From Gelatoporia subvermispora B (Eukaryota > Basidiomycota > Agaricomycetes > Polyporales > Gelatoporiaceae), in NCBI GenBank assembly GCA_000320605.2, contig KB445792.1:1741581-1805580 (forward strand): a stretch of DNA of 64,000 nt. Reading direction: 5' to 3'. Within the stretch, counting starts at the first letter, position 1; every line of letters begins with the position of its first letter. A program made the position numbers and the translations under genes. The notes under the pieces were generated by a model, which had not been told where the DNA came from, did no database searches, and saw nothing but the letters and a program-made list of their open reading frames with translations. Below are positions 22,789 through 34,879 of this stretch, in pieces.

Positions 22789-25567
22789 ATGCCAGCCCGA
22801 ACTGCCCCCGCAAGGGGTGCTGCAGCAAATGCAGCACCCGCGGCGGCCCAGGAAGAGTCAACGTTCCGCAAGGTCTTCTCCATTGCCCAGGTGCGTGAAG
22901 AGCTGCAGAGCGATTGAGAGCATGTCGTTGAACTGGGCTGTTTCAGCAATTCTTCTTGATGTGGGCAATTATGCAACTCGGTGAGCGGCGGAAGATGTGG
23001 GCTCTGTGACGTATGCTGAGCGAATCCTGGACTAGCAACTAGATTCTTCGCATCAAAGACTACGCCCCCGGCGACACCTGCTCCATCTACCACCGCCGGG
23101 GATATTCCTCAAGCACAGGTATCTGGTCAGCCTGTTGCAAATGAGCTGCCCACGCAAGCCGTCCCTGCATGGCCTCTTGGCCTTCCCCTCTCCATGGACG
23201 TCTATGTAACGACGGACCCTTCACCGAAGGCATTCGAGAACCCAGTAGACTTCACGGAGCATGGGGGGCTGATTCACTTCTCATGGAGCAATATAACCTT
23301 CGGGAACTGGTCCGATACTAGAACTGTGGATTTTGATGTGAACTTGCCCGAGGTGGGTGACGACTTCTCTGATCTTGAGGCCAGAGTATTGAAAACAGTT
23401 CAGAGTGTACAGCACAACGGATCCATGTGGGCCGATGTGTTCCTGCGCCGTGAGGATGCAAGTCTTGATCCATCGAGTCCGAACTTCAATCCGCATGGTG
23501 TGCGGCATGTTCGCAAGCGTATGTACGTTTGAATCCGGATGCTTGGTCTAAGGATGACAACGTCCTCCGCAGTGTTGACCCGTTATATGCCGAAGACCAA
23601 AATCAGGAAAGTGAAGAAACTTATTGGGAGCCAGGAAGATGCGCTGGATGAGGACGAACAGGTACGCGGCTGCTGGTATATTACTGCTCTCAGATAACTT
23701 TATTTCCTCGCAGCCCGATGTTATCGTATCGCATTGGCACCAGGTAGGACGAAATGATGGTTGTATACACTCCGCAGCCTAACTCTGTCCTTAGAATCTT
23801 ACGCTAACACTGGTCTCCGATGCTTCTGTCATCCCGATCAACAAGGTCGCTCCACCAGTTGCGCAGTGTCAGTTATCACAGCCTCCTGGATAATTAGTTA
23901 TGCTAAACGCCATGTGCAGATATTGAAACTCTGCCAGACCGTGATTCCACTGGCCGGGCCTATTACAAGCCCATCGTCTACCCCAATGATTTCTGGCACC
24001 TGCGCTCGCAATACACTGAAATCAACACTACGACGCCGACGTTACCTCTTTCTGTCACATTCGAGCCCCTCTCTTACTGGAAGTTCCAGATGTACGCTGT
24101 CATGATCAAGGGCTTCGAGGATGCAGCCACCCAAAAACAACCCGGTGTGACGTCTGCGGATATGGACGAGCTCAAACGGATCTTGGTTGAGACGAATCCC
24201 TATTATCTGGCCCTGACGATCTTCGTCAGTGTGCTCCACATGCTGTGCGTGCGCTCTGTGGTCTAGAGTTAAAGTGACGCTAAAGCCTGCTACAGATTTG
24301 AGTTCCTTGCTTTCAGCTCTGATGTTTCACATTGGAGACAGAAGAAGGAACTTGTTGGTGTATCTGTCAGGTGAGTGGCCATATGTTTGCCCATCGTACC
24401 TTTTGATGCTCAAAGTCATCCGCAGATCTGTGCGTCCAGTTACATCGGTGATTCAATATTGAGATTGCTGATATGCGTTTCTTAGATCATCACAAATGTT
24501 GTTGTACAAACCATCATTATGTTGTATCTCCTCGACAACAGCGAGCAGACAAGCTGGATGATTCTCTTCAGCTCAGGAATCGGTATATTCATCGAGGCAT
24601 GGAAGGTAAAGTTAGTTGCTCTCCCACCTTGCTCTGTACTGATTTTTCCGCCCGTAGATCACAAAGGCCGTCGACATCAGAATAACCCCTGCGGGCCCGG
24701 GTGCATTGCTTCCCTACAAGCTCGATATCAGAGGTATATCACGAGCTTCCGCGTAGCGAGACCCACTTACTGAGGGATGGTACAGATAAGCATGTTCTTT
24801 CTGAGGACGAGAAGAAGACACAGGAGTGAGTGAACTATGCATTGCAGTACAGAATGACCGTTAACGTGCAACAGATACGACAAGTTGGCCTTCCGTATTG
24901 TATCATACTTCACCATACCCTGTCTGGCAGCATACACCGTCTATTCGCTTATGTATGAAACCCATCGAGGATGGTACAGTTTCGTGATCTCGACTTTGAC
25001 ATCATTCGTCTACATGTTTGGTTTCGTGAGTACCACAATCCTGGGCTTGCACGAGTGGACCGTTGACAACCACCATTTTGAAGGCACAACTCATACCGCA
25101 ACTCATTATCAACTACAAGCTGAAGGTAGCTTCCCTTACCACATATTCGGAACACGTTGATCAACTGGGTATAGAGCGTCGCGCACATGCCCATGAAGGC
25201 TATGATTTTCAAAACACTTTCAACAGTAGTCGATGACCTCTTCGCGTTCGTGTGACACTGACTAGGATACTTCGCGGCTCTGCTGACCATGCTCCGTGTA
25301 GATTCGTGATCAAGATGCCGATTCTGCATCGCTTAGCTTGTTTCCGAGACGACGTGGTCTTTTTGGTCTTCCTATATCAGGTTCGTTGCTCATGCCATGG
25401 TCGGCTCGTGTCATAACAGCTTTACTCACATCACGACACCGTAGCGATGGATCTATCGTATTGACCCGAAGCGAGTGAACGAGTACGGTCAGGTGATGAC
25501 ATCAGAGGTGGATGCCGTTGCGGGGAAGGACGGCGCAGATGCGGCGGAGACAAAGAAGAACAAGTGA
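22789..25567 (+). CDS. CLPTM1-family multi-pass membrane protein
   Basis: A homologue of the cleft-lip-and-palate transmembrane protein 1 group, ER or Golgi membrane proteins whose animal members affect receptor trafficking and lipid scrambling. The start MPARTAPARGAAANAAPAAA leads via STFRKVFSIAQ to a first hydrophobic exon (FLLMWAIMQL). A large lumenal region follows, with PLSMDVYVTTDPSPKAFENP, LIHFSWSNITFGNWSD and SMWADVFLRREDASLDPSSP, all family-typical. Then come YYKPIVYPNDFWHLRSQYTE-like sequence at 23.97-24.02 kb and several membrane helices, among them YLLDNSEQTSWMILFSSGIG and the exons at 24.9-25.4 kb. The end is RWIYRIDPKRVNEYGQ and a lysine-rich tail. About ten introns. Length near 640 residues is usual. 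The molecular role in fungi is not established, so function is inferred from family membership only. Confidence 0.82.
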
Positions 25568-26111
25568 TCATGGCTTCCTCCCAGAGACGGGTGGGGGATT
25601 GCACTGCAACGCGGCCGGAACCCGGGGGTTCTTGCTCGGGCTCCCGTAAGGATGAGAGTTTGGTATGCGTGCCCCAGCTACGTGGGAGGGCGCCAGGCGT
25701 TGTCTGGGTCGCCGTCATCATAAAGCGTCATTGTACACGCTTTTTAATCGGAGTAGTACGGATTCTTTCATTATGATACAAATACACATGGGAATAGACA
25801 CGAGATTAATTTCTGCAACGAGAGTTCATTACTGCGACGGAAAATAGAGCGAGTCGGAAGTAAATTGAGCAGCATGCCAACGGAGAAAAAACAGCAGAAA
25901 AGTCGCCAGGTGACTTCCCGCTGGCGCAGAGATGATATTCTGACTCGGACCGAAAGAGGTGACGAGAGCGTGGTAAATTTCTCGCCGTATGTACCGCAGC
26001 GCTTCCCGGGCTTGACCTAACCCTCCGCCTCCTCCGCTCAGCTACTTATAACTATCAGTCACCCCAGCTGGGATATTACTCCCTTCTCTCTCCTTCTGCG
26101 CTTTGCATGAG
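25568..26111. other. Intergenic between two same-strand genes
   Basis: About 545 bases after the CLPTM1-family stop and before the next gene. No coding signal. A pyrimidine-rich leader (CTCCCTTCTCTCTCCTTCT, near 26079-26097) sits just upstream of the ATG at 26112, a common fungal promoter feature. Confidence 0.4.
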
Positions 26112-29088
26112 ATGGACCCTGATGGCCCTCTGCCACAATATGCTTGTCGCTGTCTGAACATTCGCATCTCGCCGCAGAATGCTCCTGGGCCGACCCCTCC
26201 TCCCCCCGCCGATCACTCTTTCTTGCCAGTATTTGCCGGCGAAGACGGGCTCTCGGCCGTGAGTTGGCTTTTCAGTCCTCGGTGTCCGGCTCCTGATGCC
26301 TTGTGATTAGTCTCACACCGAGCTCACGCTGAGGAGCCAAACTCGGCCTGTCGAAGATCGCAGTGGCGAAACCTCGCAAATGACAAGATACGTCTCCGTC
26401 ACTTGCCTCATCTGCCAAACGCCCGCGTATCGAGTCCAGCAAATCGTCACCCCCGATGTGGACCTTGAGGAGGGGCCGGTACTCCCAACGGACGACTGGG
26501 TGGAGCACGAGCTGTTGAAGAGTATCACGGGTTGGGTCGAGGTCAACAAAGACTGCTTGGTACGTTCACATTCCATCTCAGCGTCGTAGTGTGAGAGCCT
26601 GCCCCCGCTATCATGTTTCGATGCTGGTACGGGGTAGCAGGGTGCTACCGCTGCGCGTCTGTTTCCATTGCGCACACTAAACGCTCTGTCCCCCCGCAGT
26701 CTGGGGATGCAATCTCGGATTGCCAGCGATCCCAACAATACTCGTCCCAGTTCGGTATCGTTATTCCAGAGGGCGAAACATCTGATTTTACGACTCCATC
26801 ACATACCCCGCCATCTCCGTCCTCTCCGGTAGTCAGTGAAGCTCAGCCACACGCGCCAAGACAGTATCTCCCGCCACTGCCGCCACTCTTCGCGCCGCCG
26901 CCTTTCACCCCTTCTCACCAGACATTTACTCATCTCGCCTCTGTGGCCACGGCCAAGTCTGAGGCGACCCGAACTGAGGCAAACCTTTATATCGCTGCTA
27001 TTGCCAGACAAAAGGCGGAAGAAGTTCGAGCTTCGGAAGCGGACCTCAGGCGCCAAGTCGGTCTCTTGTGGCAGCGATACCGAGAAGCTCTAGAAACTGT
27101 TCATCAGGGTCCGGGTGCCGTCCGGCCTGGCCCACAGTCGCGGAAGAGAATGAGCAGTGGCAAGTGGTCTGGGCTTACGAGTCCCACCACTGCGGCACAT
27201 GATGGTTCCGCTGCATCTGTGCGAGTTGCCGACTTTGTCCCTGTACCTAGTCCGCCTCCACGGGCGTCATCGACTACCTCTCGCCAGGTGGCATCCGCGT
27301 TGTCAGCCTCGTTGAAGACGACTTCGTTCCACCATCCCCGAGCTCAGGCGCCTTCAAGCTCCTCGACTTCCCGTCCTGCTGAGCCTGCTCAATCTCCACC
27401 ACCGTACGAGTCACCTCCAATTTCTCCCTCTCATTCGAGCGCTATCCGCATTGCTTCTCCGAGCATTGCGTCATCTCGCACACTAGCCATGCCTATCGAT
27501 GGCGAGGCAGAGATTCGGCTAGCTCATAGACGTGACATGAACGAGTCGAAAGACATAGCGACCAGCTTCCGCTATGTCATGGATCTGGAGAAAGAGATGG
27601 AGGAACAACAAAGGCAACGTGTCAGCGCGTCCGCAGCGGACAGCGATGCGCAGTCCACTATGCCCAACAGCAGCAAAATGTCGCATATACGCAGTCCAAA
27701 AGCAAGCAAGAGTACTCTCAAGAAGTCAAACTCCGAGAACGCGACCGCTACTGCCCCTGCCGAGCAGCATCCTTCCAGTCCGAAGGAAGAAGTTGCGAAA
27801 GGCAAGAGGAAAGTCACCTTTGACGTTAAACCCGAAGTTGCTATTATCAACACCGGAGACTCGACCTCAGCAGAACCAGTTAGCAAGGAAAGCGAAGGTA
27901 ACTTGAAGTTCTCCGCTCGTATCACAAAAGTATCAATCTTAAATTACTCAAGCAGACATCTTCGAAATGGATAGTGAGACAGAGGAGCGACCTGCTGAGG
28001 AAGGCGAGTCTGCAATCCCTGCAGCGACGGTCCCCCCTCTAGTCCATGCCAACTCAGAACCCGTTCGTGCCCCTCGCCGGCCGACACGTGCACGTAATGT
28101 CGACACTGCCGGACTGCCGTCGTCCTTCGCCGCTCTGCGACCAGCATCACTACCGAATCTCTCTGCCATGCGCCGGCCGCCACCGCAGGTCGATTCGATA
28201 GAGCGGCCTAGATCCCAAGTATTGAGAGAAACTGTTGTCGGTGCTGAGGCGGAGAACACACGTAACAAGACCAACGGGTACACGCCGCAGCTTGCAGTCG
28301 ATCCTAAAGAGATCGACGAAGCGCTCGGTCCGAGGGAGGCGGAGATTTTGCGGCTGGTTGCTGCCAATACCCCTAGCCATCGGAACGCATGGAAGGAAGG
28401 CAGCAGGGCATGGCAGCTCTTCGTGCACCGGCATGACGATAAGGCGAAGTTGGGCGCTGCGAAGGGCACCATCCCCGAGGAAGATGAATACGTTTTGGAC
28501 GAGCCGACTGACGACCAATCCGATTGGCTCGACGATAATGACACCGATATGGGCGATGATGTACATAGGAGTGAGTACTTTCGTGTTACTCCACAACGGC
28601 AAGTTGACCTGGCTTACTATTGTTTTGTAGTCCGGAGTTGGCCCGCCCGCCGCGACGGAACTATCGCTGGATCGCTTCCCATACCGATTGGTCATTTGAG
28701 CCACGGCCGACAAGTTCTTGGCTTGTCCTCCTACCAGCCGCGGACCTCTGTCACCGACCGCCCAGGATCACTGCCAGGATCACTGATGCCGGCCTTGCAG
28801 AAGGCGTCAGCCGCTGCTATGCGCAAAGCATCATACGCCGCTCGCGATCGCGAGCGTTCGTTTGATCCAGGAGCATTGGACTTTGTATCCGACCAATCTG
28901 ATGACGACGAAGACGAAGACGATATGCCACCCGATGCGGAAGTCGGTAGCTTGGCACGGCAACGGGCCCTGCGGATCCTGCAGAAACGTAGTGAAGTTCC
29001 CGAAGCCGGTGAGTCGTCCTCCTCAGAGTCGATCAAAACGTCATCAATTGACGCTTTTCTGCCAGGAATGTGGAGAAGTCTCGCATGA
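26112..29088 (+). CDS. Unrecognised protein with N-terminal Cys pairs and long disordered region
   Basis: Exon 1 starts MDPDGPLPQYACRCLNIRI, exon 2 gives TRYVSVTCLICQTPAYRVQ and a tryptophan-rich end (TDDWVEHELLKSITGWVEV), and exon 3 onward is one long frame. C-x-C and C-x2-C pairs flanking beta-rich sequence suggest a small zinc-binding fold of the Mss4/GFA-like kind; this is inference. The middle is long, proline/serine-rich and probably disordered, with a short helical stretch (KSEATRTEANLYIAAIARQK). An intron near 27900-27955 joins it to DSETEERPAEEGES. Further on, REAEILRLVAANTPSHRNAW is a helical segment followed by acidic repeats, and the end is MWRSLA. Introns of 60 nt (28571-28630) and about 60 nt near 29008-29066 are in frame, so intron retention would not break the protein. 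I do not recognise the family and propose no function. Confidence 0.65.
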
Positions 29089-29395
29089 AAGACAATGACA
29101 CTTTGCCAACATATCGACGGCTGTATTCTAGTATTCTGATAATTGTCCTTGTGTTTACTACAAGCCCGCATCGTCCTCTGCGTACGAATGTGTACGTTGC
29201 TGTGTAGCTTCACAACTGCTTTCTTGTACATGATGTATTACCACCATCTGGCTCGAGTCTATCAACGCACTGTATCGTGGTATGACAACCGGAGTGGGGA
29301 TATGTTCAGATTACGGTTAATGGATAGGTTTTGCTAGTTGTGCTATGCTACAATCCACACGTAGCACGGAAAGCATTTTAACAAGCAAGACACAT
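29089..29395. other. 3' regions of two convergent genes
   Basis: About 300 bases between the stop codons of the cysteine-pair protein gene and the TOM20-SET gene. No gene seen. AT-rich stretches near 29220-29330 probably serve 3' end formation. Confidence 0.35.
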
Positions 29396-31755
29396 CTAGT
29401 CAGGACCAGTGTCCGCAGAGCCAGCGTTCCCCGATTCGACGCGCCTCACGACGGCCTCAACCTTCGCCTCATCGCCTTTGACACCGATGTCGTGTTCTTC
29501 TCCCTCTGTGGTCTCCGAGACACAGCGTGTGCACTCGCACTTGAACCGCCAGCCACGTGCGAGCTCAATACGCCGACGACGACGGGCTTCGACCGGGGTC
29601 TCGTCAGGGTGCTGCGAGACGTCGACATATGCCATTGTAATCTCGTCACCCTTCTTGATCGGCTGGGTAGCGACGAGCTGCAGCTCCGTTGTGTCTGATT
29701 GGAATGTCGGCTTGGCGTTAGGCGCGCAGGAGTGAGCCATCTACACATTTGGAGTGAATACATATGACGGAGACGCCGAAAAGAAGGTGCTCACGTATGC
29801 GGAGACAAGGTAAAGACCGCAGCCGACCTGCTTCGAGGTTCCGTAGGGAGTCCGAGTGCGCATTTGGTCCTCGGGGCGCTCCTCGGGTACGGGCTAGTAG
29901 TGCGGTAAAGAACAGTTATCAGGGCGAAGGAAGTTGAGAAGCGTACCCTGTCCTCCCTGCCGCTGGCGGGGCAGACACCAATGACGTTGTACGACATCCT
30001 GCCGACATCGGTGGCGAGTCGCTCGTCCGTCACAATGTCAGAAACACCGGGCAATGCGGAAGCCATGACCGCGGCAAGCAGTTTCCGTTCGTCCTGAGTC
30101 ACTTTGCCTTCCACAAACCGCAGGCGCTGCATGTGGTCGAAGATCGAGTAGGTCTTCTCCACGAGGCCATGGTTGGTGTAATCCGCCACCGGTTCCGCAG
30201 GGTTCAGTTTCAGAGTCTCACAAGCGATCGTTCGCGCAATCAGCCGTCCGACAAGGAGGAGCATCAACTTTCCCTTGGACTTAACATAGTCGACGAATTC
30301 GGTCTGCGCCTTCTTCCGATCTTCCTGCGTGAGCGCGCCCAGACCGTTGTCTGCACCCTCTGGCAAGACAGGATCGAGACCGAAGAGCAAGTTTTCAGAT
30401 TGCATCTTAGAGCGGATATAGCAAGTTCGTGAGCAGTACGCGGCATCGAGGCTATCGGTGTCAGGACGAGTTGGCTCTCCCTCGATTTGACGGAGACAGT
30501 AGGAGCAGTGCGTGCCCTTCCCTTGCAGGTCAATGTCGAGGTCCGCAACTAAAGGCAGCTCCTAGGATTATGAAGGCCTCTTTAGCGGAATGAAGCCTTG
30601 TATGAGATCCGGCACAACCTTGTAGATCACTTCTCCTAGCTCAAAGTCTTTGTTGGCCACGAGGATCTTTTTCGAATCATCGGCACTCGGTTTCACACTG
30701 ACGTTCATGTCCGATGGTGGGAAGTGGTTGTAGTAGCCTAATTCGTCACCCGTCCACCGCACTCAGCTCTCATTTCTAGCACTCTTAGGATATTATGCTC
30801 ACCTTGAACTCGGTCCTCAACCTAGGAGACGGTATCGTACGGTAACAGAACATATATTGCAAGATGTGAGCATGCCATCCGACCAAATCGCAGCAGGATA
30901 GTAGATGTGAAAGATCAAAGTCGGCGAGTAGAGACCCTAGATCTAGTACAGCTCCAGTATGACTCATATCGACGCGTTTATGACGCCGACGGGTCTGTGA
31001 GCCTGTCCCACTCCTGAGATGATGTCTCTGAGGGAGGCCCTGTCCGAGTCGGACTCGTTTCTTCCTCATCAAATTCGTCAGAGGCCTCGGCCCTCTGTTC
31101 ACTCTCCTCCTTGGACGAGGAAGGACTTACGTCCATGTTAGCCATCTCCATCACAATCTACAGGACATCTTGTCAGACAGAGCTACGCTAAGGAATACAC
31201 TAGACATTACCTTGAAAACCTGCTCCGGGAGAGTCTGCTGGTAGAGCATGATAAGCTCAACTGGCGACGGGTAGACACGCAGAGCCCGGAAGAATGACAG
31301 TGCTGCAGGCATGTAGAACGCCTCGCCTACGAGCAGGTTGAGCTACAGCGTTCACGCTTTCGAAAAGGACTTACCCTGCGCTACAAACTGCTCGCCGAGA
31401 CCGACTTGAGCCATGAAGTACTTCTCCGATTCAGCAGGGCTCGTAGGCTGCCCCTCCTCCCGAATTTTGTCCAGTGCAGCACGGAGCTCCTCCGGGCTCA
31501 CTCCAGACGGTGCCTGTGCCTGTTTTTCGCTCGCAGCCTGAGCCGCATGCTTGTCAACCTTCTTCTTCTCCTTCTCTGCAAAACGAGCCGAATCAGCCCG
31601 ATGATCTTGCTGGATGCAAGGACAGCGCGCATACTCAATTTCCTGCGGAACTCGGCATTGTTCCTGCGCTTATAGTCAAAGTAGACCGCGTAGGCGGCAA
31701 TGCCAGTGACGACGGCGACACTGGCAAAAGTGACGAGGGACGACCTGGAGACCAT
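29396..31755 (-). CDS. tom20: TOM20 mitochondrial import receptor fused to a SET-domain protein
   Basis: The N-terminal part is a TOM20 receptor. MVSRSSLVTFASVAVVTGIA is a single membrane anchor followed by DYKRRNNAEFRRKL and a lysine/alanine-rich linker. The receptor domain follows with EKYFMAQVGLGEQFVAQG and ALSFFRALRVYPSPVELIML, ending IVMEMANMD at 31131. A 309-nt intron (31130-30822), a 19-nt microexon (30821-30803, VEDRVQ) and a further intron lead into GYYNHFPPSDMNVSVK. A SET protein follows: YCSRTC-type cysteine pair near 30.42 kb, MSYNVIGVC, AHSCAPN, GDEITMAYVD and the post-SET cysteines C-E-C-T-R-C. Phase is kept across every junction, and the SET part has no usable own ATG just upstream because a TAG precedes its first exon. 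The result is a SMYD-like SET module on the cytosolic face of the outer mitochondrial membrane. Its substrate is unknown. Confidence 0.72.
30978..31130 (-). other. Alternative TOM20 C-terminus inside the 309-nt intron
   Basis: If the intron after NMD is retained, the frame continues for about 50 codons (VSPSSSKEESEQRAEASDEF, then acidic sequence, then SSQEWDRLTDPSAS) and stops at 30978. The peptide is acidic and ends in a motif that looks conserved rather than random, so a short TOM20 form is plausible. The donor GTAAGT at 31130-31125 is strong. Confidence 0.5.
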
Positions 31756-32026
31756 GGTCGGAGGAAAGTTTTGAGGAGGGTGGCTGAGTGCAATCGGTCT
31801 AACGGACAAGACCGAAGCGCCCGTAACACGCAGCCACTCGCGCGGTTCTGACGCGTCCGGCGCTACAGTCGGCGCTTGCAGGTTCCCCTGCTGCGGGGGT
31901 GAAGGAGGCAGCTCACATGCACTCGCTACAGAGCCGCTTGTTGTCTGCCATCATCTTGCGCAGCATACAAATACCTTGCTCTGCAATTTGCAGCGCCTTT
32001 ACGTGTCTGAACTGACCCCTTGTATA
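31756..32026. promoter_or_regulatory. Short bidirectional promoter region
   Basis: Only 271 bases separate the divergent starts of TOM20-SET and the AAA ATPase, so both promoters must lie here. No single element stands out beyond a GC-rich centre near 31850-31905. Confidence 0.45.
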
Positions 32027-34064
32027 ATGGCACCGACGACATCGACGCACGACCGTCTCGGCGAGCTCGAGGACGCCTTCATCAAGGTGACCTTTGAGGA
32101 GGACGGCCGTCCCGCTCCCACAGCTGATGGCCAGGATCGCTTTTACCACCCGTGGATTGACCATGGTAGGAGCAGTGCTCCTTGAGAGTACAATCGTCGC
32201 TGATTGTAACCCGTAATATCAGCCTCTAATCCAGTTACCGAGCCCGCGACCTGGGCGTGAGCGTCTGATATCCGTGGAATGCCCCCATACTAACTTCGGA
32301 CTATTGTACGACGCAGCGCGAGGGCTCTGCGTAAGCTGTACCCCGGAAAGACAGTCGTACTGTCCACCGATTACAATACGAATATCTTGGGTTTTCCCGG
32401 TGCTATCATCCAACCCACTTCGCAGACCGACTTGGTCACCAGTATAGTCTTCGTCCCTCTCTCCCGCCGTCTCGGTCAAGTGGCCGGTATTCTCTCAGAT
32501 CAGATCAAATTCGGTTGCTTCCGCGTAGCATGGGCCGTGCGTAGATCGATACTGAAGCATACTTTGAGACAAAATGCTGAATAATAAACGTCGCAGAAAT
32601 ACGATTTCATATTGTACATCACCAGGGTAAGCCATTGGTTGCTGGATTAGCTTCGATGTTTACAAATACGATCTCCTAGTATCCGTACGGCTTTGGTGAG
32701 ATGGTCCAACACTACATTGTGCACGACGGGCCCGAAGAGCACATCCGGGCGCTTCTTCTGGCATCTGGAACATGGCACAACCAACTCCACGGGGAAATCC
32801 TTGTGTTCAATCAGGGTTACTGGAACAAAGATCACAATCTGTGGACGGAAGTCCAGAAAGCAAACTGGGACGACGTGATCCTGAAGGAGAAATTTAAGGC
32901 TGATCTCCGAAAAGACATTGGCGGCTTCTTTGAGTCGGAGCAATTGTACAAGTCTCTCGCTATTCCGTGGAAGGTTCGTCAAGAATGATATGATAGTACC
33001 TGCCGTGAGACTGATCTAAAAGCGGATAGCGTGGTTTGATCATGTATGGGCCGCCCGGTCAGTGTACGTTTTCGCTTCACTGAGCCGAGCTCATCTTGTA
33101 CAGGCAACGGCAAGACCATCAGCATGAAAGCAATCATGAAAGACTGTGACGCCCTAGGATATGCGCCCTTATATGTGAAGTCCTTCCGTAGCTGGAAGGG
33201 TGAAGAAGGGGCGATGGCCGATGTCTTCGAGAAGGCTAGACAGATGGCACCTTGCGTTGTCATCCTTGAGGACTTGGATTCGCTCATCAACTATGCCAAC
33301 CGTTCGTTCTTTTTGAACCAGATGGATGGTCTGGAAGGAAATGATGGATTATTGGTCATCGGTTCTACGAATCACTTTGACCGGCTGGATCCGGCTCTCA
33401 GTGGACGACCCAGCCGTTTCGATCGTAAATAGTACGTGCTACAGGCCAGTTCTGGGAAGTGCGCTAATAGCATGTGATCTAGCTCTTTCGATGATCCGGA
33501 CAAGGATGAACGCGCCCTCTACGTCAAGTACTGGCAGAGCAAGCTGAAAGACAACAAGTCCATTTCCTTCCCAGACAGCCTAGTCGACGAGGTCGCTGAG
33601 ATCACGGAGAAATTCAGCTTCGCATACCTTAAAGAGGCTTTGTACGTCTACTTGAGATTCGGCTCTGGTCTCACTCTGACACCTGTCGTCGCTTTAGCGT
33701 CGCGGCGCTAGTCCTCCTCGCGGGTTGGGAAGGCGACGACAAACCGTCTTTCGCAACTGTCTTGAAGGATCAAATCAAAGAGCTTCGAGGTCAGCTGGAC
33801 AAGGATCCCGAACACGCCGTGCCCGGCGCGTACCCAAGTTCATCAGCGCCGCTTCCAAGCCCTCCGAGGCACGCGGGTCGTGCGCAGCAGTGTGTTGACC
33901 CTCGCCTGCAGAGCCAGGCTAGAATTTGGGATGGCGGGCATGGAAGCCCGCGGCTGACTATGCCTGGGGAGATGCCAGCAACCGGACCGTCTCGTGCGGA
34001 GGGCAGGGATGTGAGGGCCATGGCCCTCGCTGCCGCTGCTCTTGGCCGATCGTTCATCTACTGA
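32027..34064 (+). CDS. AAA-family ATPase
   Basis: The protein starts [20 protein letters not shown]. Short exons near 32220-32630, including a 30-nt one at 32597-32626 ([10 protein letters not shown]), build an N-terminal domain ([29 protein letters not shown]). One large exon follows with [19 protein letters not shown]. The ATPase core has Walker A in MYGPPGNGKT (joined across the intron near 33045-33105), Walker [11 protein letters not shown], sensor 1 in [10 protein letters not shown] and an arginine-finger-like GRPSRFD. The tail after [15 protein letters not shown] is proline-rich and ends GRSFIY. Walker B reads L-E-D-L-D, with the second acidic residue still present. AAA proteins of this fungal group remodel protein complexes; localisation and substrate cannot be told. 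No mitochondrial presequence is visible. Confidence 0.78.
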
Positions 34065-34879
34065 TTTGGCTTGGTATGGAGGATGCTGTACGATACACGC
34101 CGCTGCGCCCGGGATGGAAGATACCTGCTGGAACTTGCATGTAAAATTAGAGTCGGCTACGGATTGACCTTGTTTGGAACTTGAATTAGGGTGTGATATG
34201 CCATACGTACAGACGAATGTTGCGGAATCGGGCGCTGCAAAGTCCAACGTAGTTAAGGTGTTTGCACGCAATGGGAAAGTCGAGTTCCCAGATGCGGAGA
34301 GTTTACATCAGGTACACGTGCCGGAACCGCGATGAGCGCTAATTCCGCGGCGACAAGAAGGAACGGGCTTGCATTTGCGGGCGAGCTTGCCACTTGCTCC
34401 ACTCCTTCGGAATTGCTCAATTCCAGCATTGTGGTACGCCCTTGTTGGCCTCACCGTGTGCCTGCTGTCGGCGCATCATCACCGCTGCTCTGCTGTCCTG
34501 TCTATCTGGACGTCCTCTGATTGTTGACATGGCTGAACCTAGGTGCTTGTGACTTGACGACCCCAATTTTTGAGTCGACGTAGGAGAAACATGCAGCATG
34601 CTCTAAACTTCGTGCGGCTATTATGCGGATGTAGGATTTTGGCACTGGCGAACGCAGTGAAGAGGTCTTTCTGGGCATCCATCAGGATGCATGCGATGCA
34701 CAGCATAAACGAGATTAAAACTCGACCGATCGGTCCCGGTGAGCGGTAAACGGTGAAGAAGACCGGAGGTTCAGCATGGCACTAGCGCTACTTCACTTAA
34801 AGGTACATGGAAATGTCTGCGACCAACCTTATTGCACCCTCCGCCCCGCCAGGCATTTCCCCGATTCTTCTCTCTGACG
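34065..34879. other. Intergenic between two same-strand genes
   Basis: About 815 bases from the AAA ATPase stop to the GH79 start. No gene seen. It should contain the 3' end of the ATPase gene and the promoter of the glycosidase gene. Confidence 0.4.
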
